Positions 7,148 through 15,211 of a stretch of 16,370 nt of DNA are shown piece by piece. The notes under the pieces are model-generated. The model was given only the letters and a program-made list of their open reading frames with translations, ran no database searches and was not told the origin of the DNA. Position numbers and translations under genes: made by a program. The DNA is from JBFFSQ01 sp041572275 (GTDB taxonomy: Bacteria > Pseudomonadota > Gammaproteobacteria > SZUA-229), in the NCBI GenBank assembly GCA_041572275.1, contig JBFFSQ010000053.1, forward strand, positions 1 through 16,370, read 5' to 3'. Every line of letters starts with the position of its first letter. Within the stretch, counting starts at the first letter, position 1.

Positions 7148-7329
7148 AAATAACCCCAATTAAACGGCCTTTTTTTTAAACTATAAACCAAATTCAATTA
7201 AATACCCTGACCAAGATCCAATATTCGGCCGTACACACACCAACGAACATTCAATAGGGCCAAACTTAAAGCCCATTGATACGACCCATCTGCGTAGACA
7301 TTAGTTCTAAGAACCCACGGCGACAGCTG

Positions 7330-9582
7330 CTAAAGCAGTTCAGACAAAAGTTTCAATAAGTCCTGTTTCAACACCGGCTTGTTCAAACATGTTGTGACAC
7401 CAGCGGCTTCTATACTCTTCGGATTAATATCTTCACTGTATCCGCTTGTAATCACCAGCGGGATATCCGAACGTACACTGCGTATACGCTTTGCCAGTTC
7501 CAGACCCGTCATTTCTGGCATGGTCTGATCAGTGATAACAAGATCAAATTGCCCTGGGGCCTTCTCAAACGCTGTAAACGCCTGCTGACTTCGGGTATAG
7601 GTACTAACTTTAAAACCATAGCTTTCCAGTAAATCCTGCTGATAAGACACGACGGCCTCCTCATCATCCACGACCAGAATATGCTTACCAGCCCCCGACA
7701 CTGATACTAGATCTGCATCGTCAGGCCTCACCCCAGATCGACCTTCAGCGACCGTCACCGCAGGTATCAACAATCGAAATACCGAACCCTGCCCCTTTTG
7801 AGTATCGACCAGTACATGCCCCTGGTGCTGATGTATGATTCCATGCACCACCGCCAATCCCATACCAGAACCCTTACCCACCTCTTTGGTCGTCAGAAAT
7901 GGCTCAAAAATACGTTCGACCAGGCCCGCCTCAATGCCTGTGCCCGAGTCACCAACATACAGTTCAACAAAATCACCGTTAATCACCTGATGACATGAAA
8001 CACATACCGCTGCTTCTACCATTCTATACTTAAGACCGATAGTCAGCGTGCCACTGCCTTCCATAGCATCTCTCGCATTGACACATAAATTCAATAGCAA
8101 CTGATGCATTTGCACCTCATCCACCTGAACCGGAGGTACTTGATCTTCCACCTGCAAGAGCAGCTCAATGCTCGATGGCAGCATAGCTGCCAGCATGTTA
8201 ACGGTATCTTCAATCACCTCTGACAGGGCAATGATTTTAGGTTCAGAAGGTGCGCCCCGACTAAATGCCAGCATCTGCGCCACTAGATCCCGGGCTCTCA
8301 GACCACTGCGCTCAATTTGCTGGAGATATTGACCAAGGCCTTGATCCTCTTGGGCCGCTGCGGTTGCCTGAGACAATTCCGCATAACCCAGGATACTCGC
8401 GAGAATATTATTAAAGTCATGGGCAATGCCACCGGTCAGCATACCCACGGCTTCCATCTTCTGCGCATGCTGCAATTGTTTCTGCAGGCTCAAATTTTCC
8501 TGCTCAGCCTGTTTCCGCCGACTGATATCCCGGATCACACCAATAAAGCCAATCAGTGAGCCATCTTCCAGCCTGATTTGCCCTCCCATTGTCTCGCTAT
8601 CAAACACACTGCCGTCTTTGCGCCGATACTGTATTTCATAAGCCGTGACTTCTTTCCCTGCCTGAGCGTGGTAACGCTGCTTACCCTGCTGCACATATTC
8701 CGCTGGATCGGCATACAAAATTTCTGTCGTCTGTCCTTTTACCTCATCCAGCGTATAACCAAACTGTTTATACATAGCTGGATTACCAAAGATAATCCGG
8801 CGCTCCATATCTGCCACAACAATCGAATCAGAAATGGAATTAAATATAGCCGAAAAGCGAGCTTCACTTTCCGCCAGCATTTGCTGGTTTTGTATCAGAT
8901 CGTTATAGGCCTGATTATTCTCCTGACTCATCTGATTAATGGCATCGACCAGCTTATCCAGTTCATCGTCCTGGCTAAGTTTAGATACCCGACGATCTAA
9001 CGCTAACGGCGGGTGCTTGATCCGAAAATCGATCTGCCCTGAATATTCGGCAATTCGAGACAAGTGCCGGGTCACCAGTGAATAAAAAATCACCAGCACA
9101 AACAAGCTCACCAGAAACGTTTTCACACCCTGCGACACCAGGATAATTAGTACCGTATCCCACAACCGATTGTAGACATTCTCTTTGGTGGCTACGACCT
9201 TAAGCTCACCTAGAGAAACCTCACGGTCTTTATACATATGTTGAATCGGGAAGCGCTGCTCGATGATATGCCGGGTATTCACCTCGCCTGCAGCTGCCAG
9301 CAACTGATTACCATCATTCAACTCAACCCGAATAATGTCAGGCAACCGATTTAGCCCTTCCAACTGTAACTGGACAGACTCAGTATCCATCGTCCATATA
9401 GACTGGGTGATAGTCGCCAGATTCGTCAGTTGAATCTGTCGCAACTGTTGCTCGATAACCCCAATGTCATGATTGTAATCAAGACGCAGGTGAATCAGGG
9501 TAAGGAGTAGTGTCACCACTGAACTGAATAACAGAATGTAAAGCACCAGAACCCGGGATATTTTGCATTTCAGATGTCTCAA
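7330..9582 (-). CDS. Hybrid sensor histidine kinase (HAMP-like linker, PAS, HisKA, HATPase, REC)
   Basis: A 750-residue membrane kinase. Domains in order: TM1 about 9-31; a periplasmic sensor of about 110 residues; TM2 about 143-170; HAMP-like linker to 225; a coil; PAS 240-355 with the PAC end GVIRDISRRKQ; HisKA with the phospho-acceptor H388 in GGIAHDFNNIL; HATPase_c with N-box LLLNLCVNARDAM (496-507), G1 DSGTGI (545-550) and GSGMGLAVVHG (571-581); and a C-terminal receiver with DD639-640, phospho-acceptor D685 (VITDQTMPEM) and K735. A CxxCH motif (527-531) interrupts the ATPase domain. The start is TTG 9582, immediately after the TAA of the upstream binding-protein gene, so the pair is one operon and probably one signalling system. 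No DNA-binding response regulator is encoded nearby, so the final output is unknown. Confidence 0.93.
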   Translation of the reverse strand: MRHLKCKISRVLVLYILLFSSVVTLLLTLIHLRLDYNHDIGVIEQQLRQIQLTNLATITQSIWTMDTESVQLQLEGLNRLPDIIRVELNDGNQLLAAAGEVNTRHIIEQRFPIQHMYKDREVSLGELKVVATKENVYNRLWDTVLIILVSQGVKTFLVSLFVLVIFYSLVTRHLSRIAEYSGQIDFRIKHPPLALDRRVSKLSQDDELDKLVDAINQMSQENNQAYNDLIQNQQMLAESEARFSAIFNSISDSIVVADMERRIIFGNPAMYKQFGYTLDEVKGQTTEILYADPAEYVQQGKQRYHAQAGKEVTAYEIQYRRKDGSVFDSETMGGQIRLEDGSLIGFIGVIRDISRRKQAEQENLSLQKQLQHAQKMEAVGMLTGGIAHDFNNILASILGYAELSQATAAAQEDQGLGQYLQQIERSGLRARDLVAQMLAFSRGAPSEPKIIALSEVIEDTVNMLAAMLPSSIELLLQVEDQVPPVQVDEVQMHQLLLNLCVNARDAMEGSGTLTIGLKYRMVEAAVCVSCHQVINGDFVELYVGDSGTGIEAGLVERIFEPFLTTKEVGKGSGMGLAVVHGIIHQHQGHVLVDTQKGQGSVFRLLIPAVTVAEGRSGVRPDDADLVSVSGAGKHILVVDDEEAVVSYQQDLLESYGFKVSTYTRSQQAFTAFEKAPGQFDLVITDQTMPEMTGLELAKRIRSVRSDIPLVITSGYSEDINPKSIEAAGVTTCLNKPVLKQDLLKLLSELL

Positions 9583-10296
9583 TTAAGAACCCACTCGAAG
9601 CATATCCTGATACAAGCGCTCAATCGTGCCGTCCTCTCGCATGGCCTTGAATACCTTCTCAAACACCGGCACTAGCGCCGCATGTTTATCGGACAACATC
9701 AGAAACAGCTCTTTTTTCAGCAAAGGGGGCTCAAGTGCATAAATATCTTTGAGTTGCAGGTCGGATATAGCCTTGAGTCCACTGGCATAGCCCATGACAC
9801 CCACATCAATGCGTCCCATATCCAGCATCTGAAACAATTGCTCGGGGCTGGTCACAACATATTCCCTCGCCGGACCAATGGCATGCACCCGATTGACAGC
9901 AGCCTTCCAGCCTTTAACCGTACCCACGGCATAGGGCTTTAAATCAGAAAATGACTGAATCGCCAGATCAGGTTGCCGCGCAAAGGCACTGAACCGCACA
10001 CTGTAGAAACTCTCATTCACAGCAATGAAGCGCTTGTAGGACTGGGTAATAACGGCAGGAATCCGGCAACAATCGCCATCATTGAAGCCTTTTTCGACCA
10101 GCTCCAGTGAGCGTTCAGCGGGTAATACCTCAAAACTGATAGTGACATCAGGTAACCGACGATCCGCCTCTGCCAGCACCTGCCTGAAAAAATCAGACAC
10201 CGGCGGCGTAAACCCGGTCGTGATGTGTAAATCAATAGCACACACGCCAGCAGAGGACATCACTAATGCCATGAACAAGATCATGCGTCTAATCAC
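9583..10296 (-). CDS. Periplasmic solute-binding protein (SBP family 3-like), kinase-associated
   Basis: A 237-residue exported protein related to the amino-acid-type PBPb binding proteins. The start is GTG 10296-10294 because AAGGAGGT (10310-10303) sits 6 nt upstream; two in-frame ATGs further up (10332, 10320) lack this. That start gives a clean signal peptide, MIRRMILFMALVMSSAGVCA, cut after residue 20. The mature part has the family pattern: LHITTGFTPP at the N-terminus, FEVLPAERSLELVEKGFNDGD near residues 55-75 (a short GDCCR with adjacent cysteines), and a second lobe with AVGTVKGW and GRIDVGVMGY. No permease or ATPase gene accompanies it; instead the sensor kinase follows with no gap. 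Inferred role: a periplasmic ligand receptor for that kinase, ligand unknown. Confidence 0.85.
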   Translation of the reverse strand: MIRRMILFMALVMSSAGVCAIDLHITTGFTPPVSDFFRQVLAEADRRLPDVTISFEVLPAERSLELVEKGFNDGDCCRIPAVITQSYKRFIAVNESFYSVRFSAFARQPDLAIQSFSDLKPYAVGTVKGWKAAVNRVHAIGPAREYVVTSPEQLFQMLDMGRIDVGVMGYASGLKAISDLQLKDIYALEPPLLKKELFLMLSDKHAALVPVFEKVFKAMREDGTIERLYQDMLRVGS

Positions 10297-10647
10297 TCGT
10301 TTACCTCCTTGCTCCTGCATTTGATATTTCATACCCTGCCCAACGTTCGTTCCACATTACGATCACGACATGCCACATATGATATTTATTCTCAATACCG
10401 TTATTTTAGTTCTTAAATTGATAAATAATGGGAAATCCTTTTTAATAGCTCTTTTTTGTCACTGCAGACCATCTTGCAACGGCATAAAAACTTTATTCTA
10501 CGCCTGACACCTCATCAAATTAACTTATTGATTCTGTATGTTTTCATTGAACTTTCAGGCTCTATTCAAGATAATTTAGGGTTCTCTGATAAATTTACTG
10601 GCAATTAACCGGGAATCGTCTCTGGCCTTTTCCCTCGAAACCACTCT
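10297..10647. other. Divergent intergenic region between binding-protein/kinase operon and hemA
   Basis: This AT-rich 351-bp stretch contains the strong ribosome site for the binding-protein gene (10303-10310) at its left end and a hemA promoter at 10547-10575. I searched the minus strand for a promoter serving the binding-protein gene and found no convincing -35/-10 pair or sigma54 site. No RNA gene, terminator or extra coding frame was recognised. Confidence 0.6.
10547..10575 (+). promoter_or_regulatory. Sigma70 promoter of hemA
   Basis: TTGAAC (10547-10552) and GATAAT (10570-10575) are separated by exactly 17 bp, which puts the start of transcription near 10582 and leaves a leader of about 65 nt before the hemA ATG. 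This promoter could serve the whole hemA-prfA-prmC run. Confidence 0.6.
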
Positions 10648-11937
10648 ATGTCACTGATAACTTTAGGTCTCAATCACAAAACTACGCCGGTTGAAATGCG
10701 TGAAAAGCTTGCCTTTACACCCGAAAACCTACCCAGTGCTGTAGAATCACTGTCCAAGCTGGAGTGTATTTCTGAGGTCGCCATCCTTTCGACCTGTAAT
10801 CGCACCGAACTCTATTGCACGACCACTAACGAAGATAGTGCCAACGACCAACTGCTCATTGAGTGGTTCAGCCATTTTCATGGCATGACGCCAAACCAGA
10901 TCCATGACCACCTCTACCTGCACGACCATGAGGCAACCATCCGCCATGCATTAAGTGTGGCATCTGGACTGGATTCCATGGTCCTGGGAGAACCCCAGAT
11001 CCTCGGCCAGATGAAACAGGCCTATGCTCACGCAAAAGATCAGGGCACCATGGGTACCATGCTGGGCAAGCTGTTCCAGCATGCCTTTTCTGTTGCCAAA
11101 CAGGTGCGCACGGATACGGAAATCGGTTCCAGCCCTGTCTCTGTGGCTTTTGCTGCAGTCAGCCTGTCACGACAGATTTTTGGTGACCTCAACAATCTCA
11201 CTGCACTGATGATAGGTGCCGGTGAAACTATTGAGCTGGCAGCCCGCCACCTGCACGCCAACAACATTAAACATGTCATCATAGCCAACCGTAGTATTGA
11301 TCGTGCCCAGACCCTGGCCGAGCAATTTGATGGCGAAGCCATCCCGTTACCACAAATTCCCGATTATTTACCCCAGGCCGATATCGTGATTTCTTCCACG
11401 GCTAGCCCTCTACCCATTCTCGGTAAGGGTGCTGTTGAGAAAGCCCTGAAAAAGCGCAAACACAAACCAATATTTATGGTGGATATTGCCGTCCCCCGCG
11501 ATGTCGAGGAAGAAGTGGGCGAACTTGACGACGTCTATCTCTACACGGTGGATGATTTACAGGAAATCATTCAGGAAAATCTGGAATCCCGACAGCAAGC
11601 CGCACAACAGGCGGCTGAAATCATTGATATCCAGGTCGAACACTTCCTCAACTGGCAGCGCTCGTTAGAAGCCGTAGATATCATCCGTGATATCCGTGAT
11701 AACGCCGACACCATCAGCCGTGAAGTACTGGAAAAAGCGCGTAAGCAGCTGGCCCAGGGCAAACCCAGCGATGATGTACTGGAATTTCTCGCCCAGACTC
11801 TGACCAACAAACTCCTGCATCAGCCCAGCATACAGTTACGACAGGCCAGCCAGGACAATCGCCAGGAAATTATCGACAGCGCCCGGCTTTTACTGCTTGG
11901 ACAGGAACCGGTCAAAAAACCTACCGACACTAAATAA
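10648..11937 (+). CDS. hemA: Glutamyl-tRNA reductase
   Basis: NADPH-dependent enzyme that reduces glutamyl-tRNA(Glu) to glutamate-1-semialdehyde, the first committed step of C5-route tetrapyrrole synthesis. The 429-residue product shows the catalytic nucleophile C50 in LSTCNRTELYC, GLDSMVLGEPQILGQMK near residues 105-120, the NADPH-binding Rossmann stretch LMIGAGETIELAARHL near residues 190-205, and the C-terminal helical dimerisation domain. ATG 10648 gives the conserved N-terminus MSLITLGLNHKT; no strong Shine-Dalgarno is visible. It heads the plus-strand operon, with prfA 15 nt downstream, an order shared with E. coli and pseudomonads. Confidence 0.98.
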   Translation: MSLITLGLNHKTTPVEMREKLAFTPENLPSAVESLSKLECISEVAILSTCNRTELYCTTTNEDSANDQLLIEWFSHFHGMTPNQIHDHLYLHDHEATIRHALSVASGLDSMVLGEPQILGQMKQAYAHAKDQGTMGTMLGKLFQHAFSVAKQVRTDTEIGSSPVSVAFAAVSLSRQIFGDLNNLTALMIGAGETIELAARHLHANNIKHVIIANRSIDRAQTLAEQFDGEAIPLPQIPDYLPQADIVISSTASPLPILGKGAVEKALKKRKHKPIFMVDIAVPRDVEEEVGELDDVYLYTVDDLQEIIQENLESRQQAAQQAAEIIDIQVEHFLNWQRSLEAVDIIRDIRDNADTISREVLEKARKQLAQGKPSDDVLEFLAQTLTNKLLHQPSIQLRQASQDNRQEIIDSARLLLLGQEPVKKPTDTK

Positions 11938-11952
11938 GTAATCACATCATTT

Positions 11953-13038
11953 ATGAAAGAATCCATTCGTTTAAAGCTGGAAAACCTGCAAGACCGTTAT
12001 CAGGAAGTCGGAATGTTACTGGGAGATCCGGACGTCATTGCCGATCAGAATCAGTTTCGTGAATTATCCATGGAATACGCCCAACTGGAACCGGTCACTA
12101 AAACCTTTGGTGATTACCAGAACGCCCATAGCGATCTGGAGACTGCCCGGGAAATGCTCGAAGATAACGACCCTGACTTACAGGAGATGGCCCTCGAGGA
12201 GCAAAAAGACGCCCAGCAACGCATTGAAACACTGGAACTGGATTTACAGAAACTGCTGTTGCCCAAAGACCCCTTCGACAATAGCAACATCTTCCTGGAA
12301 ATCCGCGCCGGCACCGGCGGTGATGAAGCCGCTATTTTTGCTGGCGACCTGTTCCGTATGTACAGTCGCTACGCCGAGAGTCAGCGCTGGAAAGTGGAAG
12401 TATTAAGTGAAAATCTTGGTGAACACGGCGGTTACAAGGAAATTATTGCCCGCCTGGTGGGGAATGGAGCCTACTCCAAACTAAAATTCGAATCCGGTGC
12501 CCATCGCGTCCAACGAGTTCCCGAGACCGAATCCCAGGGCCGGGTACACACCTCAGCAGCCACCGTGGCAATTATCCCTGAACCCAGCGAGATGGAAGAA
12601 ATCGTCATTAACCCAGCCGATTTACGGGTCGACACATACCGAGCCTCTGGTGCCGGCGGCCAGCATGTTAACAAAACCGACTCGGCGGTCCGCCTCACTC
12701 ACATCCCGACCGGCACTGTAGTGGAATGCCAGGATGAACGTTCGCAGCACAAGAACAAGGCCCGTGCCATGTCCTTGTTACAAGCCCGAATAGTCAACGC
12801 CGAACAGGAAAAACTGCGCGCCGAACAGGCCCAGACCCGAAAATCCCTGGTGGGTAGCGGCGACCGTTCCGAGCGTATCCGTACCTACAATTATCCCCAG
12901 GGCCGAGTCACTGATCACCGCATCAACCTGACCCTGTATAAGCTGGATGAATTTATGCAGGGGGCCCTCGACCAGATCATCGAGCCTCTGGTCAACGAAT
13001 ACCAGGCAGAACAACTGGCCGCCCTGTCCGAGCAGTGA
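11953..13038 (+). CDS. prfA: Peptide chain release factor 1
   Basis: Recognises UAA and UAG in the ribosomal A site and triggers peptide release. Full length at 361 residues. The codon-recognition tripeptide is PET (190-192, the PxT of RF1), followed by SQGRVHTSAATVA. The catalytic GGQ lies at 235-237 in ASGAGGQHVNKTDSAVRLTH; its Gln is the methylation target of PrmC encoded next. The start is ATG 11953, 15 nt after hemA, with little Shine-Dalgarno. Its stop TGA overlaps the GTG start of prmC (GTGA, 13035-13038), so the modifying enzyme is translationally coupled to its substrate. Confidence 0.98.
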   Translation: MKESIRLKLENLQDRYQEVGMLLGDPDVIADQNQFRELSMEYAQLEPVTKTFGDYQNAHSDLETAREMLEDNDPDLQEMALEEQKDAQQRIETLELDLQKLLLPKDPFDNSNIFLEIRAGTGGDEAAIFAGDLFRMYSRYAESQRWKVEVLSENLGEHGGYKEIIARLVGNGAYSKLKFESGAHRVQRVPETESQGRVHTSAATVAIIPEPSEMEEIVINPADLRVDTYRASGAGGQHVNKTDSAVRLTHIPTGTVVECQDERSQHKNKARAMSLLQARIVNAEQEKLRAEQAQTRKSLVGSGDRSERIRTYNYPQGRVTDHRINLTLYKLDEFMQGALDQIIEPLVNEYQAEQLAALSEQ

Positions 13039-13874
13039 TCATCAAAGATGCCCTGGCTGATGCCAGCCAACGCCTGCAGGCGGTATCGGATTCAGCACGC
13101 CTGGATGCCGAAGTTCTGCTCTGCCACCTGTTGCATAAAAACCGAGCCTATTTACTGACCTGGCCGGAACAGCTGCTGGATGACACCCAGCTACAGGCCT
13201 TCAATAGCTATCTAGAGCGACGCCTGCAAGGGGAACCCATTGCACATATTATCGGAGAGCGGGAGTTCTGGTCTCTCGCACTTAAAGTCTCTGAACACAC
13301 TCTAATCCCTCGACCCGACACCGAACTGCTGGTGGAACAAATTCTGGCCGACTATCCACCCTTTCCTGCGATCGATCTGGTTGATCTCGGTACCGGCAGC
13401 GGCGCCATAGCGCTGGCCATTGCCTCTGAACGCCCCCTGTGGCGTATCGTGGCAACCGACGCCTCAGCACAGGCTCTTGCAATCGCGTGCGAAAATGCCA
13501 GCGCTCTGAACATTGAAAATATTGAGTTCCTGCTGGGCAACTGGTTCCAGCCCCTGACCCAAAGACAGTTTGATGTCATCGTCAGCAACCCACCCTATAT
13601 CCCTGAAAACGACCCTCATTTGCACCAGGGCGATGTTCGGTTCGAACCCAAAAGCGCACTGGCTGCCGGTGCTGATGGCCTAGATGACATCCGTATTATT
13701 GCCAAACAGGCGCGCAACCACCTCAAACCTGGTGGCCTGCTCATAATTGAACATGGCTACGACCAGAAAGAATCTGTGCTCGATATCTTTATCAAAACTG
13801 GCTACCAACAGATCAAACAGCACCATGATATTTCAGGCAATCCACGAACAACATCTGGAATATTTTCTATATAA
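13035..13874 (+). CDS. prmC: Release factor N5-glutamine methyltransferase (HemK)
   Basis: SAM-dependent methyltransferase that methylates the GGQ glutamine of RF1 and RF2, raising release efficiency. The 279-residue product has an N-terminal helical substrate-binding domain, then the SAM-binding motif I VDLGTGSGAIALAIA (116-130), an acidic residue at the end of strand 2 (D142), and the substrate-amide motif NPPYIP (185-190). The start is GTG 13035, overlapping the prfA stop by 4 nt. Old annotations call it HemK because of its hemA linkage. The stop is followed by a strongly AT-rich gap of about 110 bp. Confidence 0.97.
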   Translation: MIIKDALADASQRLQAVSDSARLDAEVLLCHLLHKNRAYLLTWPEQLLDDTQLQAFNSYLERRLQGEPIAHIIGEREFWSLALKVSEHTLIPRPDTELLVEQILADYPPFPAIDLVDLGTGSGAIALAIASERPLWRIVATDASAQALAIACENASALNIENIEFLLGNWFQPLTQRQFDVIVSNPPYIPENDPHLHQGDVRFEPKSALAAGADGLDDIRIIAKQARNHLKPGGLLIIEHGYDQKESVLDIFIKTGYQQIKQHHDISGNPRTTSGIFSI

Positions 13875-13947
13875 CTCAATATCTTATAGAAAAGCCTTCG
13901 ATCATTTTATATAAATTCAATTCAATTTAGAGCAAATTATAAATAGC

Positions 13948-13976
13948 TTGATATTTTTTATATTTTGTCCTAATTT
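13948..13976 (+). promoter_or_regulatory. Candidate promoter inside the AT-rich gap after prmC
   Basis: TTGATA (13948-13953) and TAATTT (13971-13976) are 17 bp apart. A start point about 7 nt after the -10 box would fall at or next to the ATG at 13984, predicting a leaderless or nearly leaderless transcript. In such AT-rich DNA a chance match is possible. Confidence 0.4.
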
Positions 13977-13983
13977 AAACAGC

Positions 13984-14388
13984 ATGAATGGAACTGATGA
14001 TCTGATCAAACGCCGCGAAATACGATTTTGCCACCTGCATCCTGACCCTGAGCAGGCCAGAAGCGCACTGCTGCTATTGAGTGACGCAGAAGGCATCAAG
14101 GACATTCAGTACGCCAATGAACTGTGCCTATACGTCAGCTACGATGTCCGCATACTGACCTTAAGCATCATCGAAGAAGCCCTGATGCGACTCGGCTACC
14201 ATCTGGATAACCGCCTCATGACTCGCATGAAGCGTGCCCTGTATACCTATTCTGAAGATACTCAACGCGCCAATCTTGGCTGCGCCGAAGAAACCGATAC
14301 CACCACCATGGTCTTTATCCAGCGCTACAGCAACCTCCATCACGGCTGCCGTGACAAGCGCCCGGAGCACTGGCGCAAATACCTGTAA
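13984..14388 (+). CDS. Small conserved-looking protein of unknown function
   Basis: A 134-residue soluble protein that I do not recognise as a named family. Its first 75 residues alternate in a way that suggests a beta-alpha-beta-beta-alpha-beta (ferredoxin/HMA-like) fold: REIRFCHLHP, QARSALLLLSDAEGI, DIQYANELCLYVSYDV, TLSIIEEALMRLGYHLDN. There is no CxxC metal motif. It continues with a basic helix RLMTRMKRALYTYSEDTQRANLG and a tail with two Cys, several His and a conserved-looking RPEHWRKYL end. The coding character, with GC-biased third positions like its neighbours and no competing frame, supports a real gene. ATG 13984 is chosen; no Shine-Dalgarno precedes it and the earlier in-frame TTG (13948) lies in AT-rich non-coding sequence. 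It sits between prmC and moeB, 71 nt before the latter. Confidence 0.75.
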   Translation: MNGTDDLIKRREIRFCHLHPDPEQARSALLLLSDAEGIKDIQYANELCLYVSYDVRILTLSIIEEALMRLGYHLDNRLMTRMKRALYTYSEDTQRANLGCAEETDTTTMVFIQRYSNLHHGCRDKRPEHWRKYL

Positions 14389-14459
14389 GCTAAACAATCT
14401 TGAGCAACTTCAGTCGACACCCTGGCTGTCAATCCAACCCCAAAAACTGATACCATTCG

Positions 14460-15209
14460 ATGATGAATGACGATCAACTGTTGCGTTACAGCCGACAAAT
14501 CCTTCTGCCCCAATTCGGCATCGAGGGCCAGCAAAAGCTACTGGAGTCTCATGTACTGATTATTGGCCTCGGCGGCCTCGGCTCTCCGGTGGCCATGTAT
14601 CTTGCAGCAGCCGGTGTAGGCCAACTCACCCTGGTTGATCACGACACTGTGGAATTATCCAACTTGCAACGACAAATCCTGCATCGCACAGACAACATTG
14701 GTCAGGCCAAGGTAGAATCAGCCCGCCAGAATCTGCTCCAGCTGAATCCTGATGTCGACATCCACTGCATCAGTCATAAACTTGATGACACCGAGCTGGA
14801 CCAACAGGTTAAACAGGCCGATGTCATCATCGATGCCACGGACAATTTCCCAACACGCTTTAGCATAAACAAAGCCTGTGTCACCAACCGTAAACCGCTG
14901 GTCTCCGCTGCGGCCATTCGCATGGAAGGCCAAATCAGTATTTTTGATATGCGCCGAAACGACAGCCCCTGTTATCGCTGCCTCTATGATGAAAACGGCT
15001 CCGTTGAGGAGACCTGTAGCGAAAATGGTGTACTCGCCCCCATGGTGGGTATTATGGGTAGCATTCAGGCGATGGAAACCCTTAAACTCATTGCTGACGT
15101 CGGTGAGCCACTCACCGGCAGACTACTTATTTCAGACAGTGTCTACCAGGAATGGCGCAGCATGAAACTACGCAAAGACCCTGGCTGCCCTGTCTGTGGA
15201 AACACATAA
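14460..15209 (+). CDS. moeB: HesA/MoeB/ThiF-type adenylyltransferase (E1-like)
   Basis: E1-like enzyme that adenylates the C-terminal glycine of a ubiquitin-fold sulfur carrier (MoaD or ThiS type) before sulfur transfer. It is 249 residues long, the usual size without a rhodanese extension. Visible: RYSRQILLPQFG near residue 10, nucleotide loop IIGLGGLGSPVA (34-45), acidic D60, NLQRQ (68-72) with the phosphate-binding Arg, DATDNFPTR (125-133), zinc ligands C171/C174 and C243/C246, and a mobile-loop cysteine C186 in EETCSENG. The start is ATG 14460 or the next codon ATG 14463. MoeB and ThiF cannot be separated by motifs alone; location after prmC favours moeB by synteny. A JAMM peptidase gene follows 2 nt downstream. 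Confidence 0.9.
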   Translation: MMNDDQLLRYSRQILLPQFGIEGQQKLLESHVLIIGLGGLGSPVAMYLAAAGVGQLTLVDHDTVELSNLQRQILHRTDNIGQAKVESARQNLLQLNPDVDIHCISHKLDDTELDQQVKQADVIIDATDNFPTRFSINKACVTNRKPLVSAAAIRMEGQISIFDMRRNDSPCYRCLYDENGSVEETCSENGVLAPMVGIMGSIQAMETLKLIADVGEPLTGRLLISDSVYQEWRSMKLRKDPGCPVCGNT

Positions 15210-15211
15210 TT

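Noticed and set aside
7148..7159. TTG 7159 as the start of the TPR lipoprotein
   Set aside because: ATG 7147 has a GGGGTT site upstream and gives a better lipoprotein signal; the TTG overlaps that site.
7320..7345. Small GC stem around the kinase stop codon as a terminator
   Set aside because: The stem is only about 4-5 bp and no T-run follows on the minus strand.
7990..8004. Cytochrome c heme-binding site from the CxxCH motif
   Set aside because: The motif is within the cytoplasmic ATPase domain of the kinase, whereas c-type heme attachment occurs in the periplasm.
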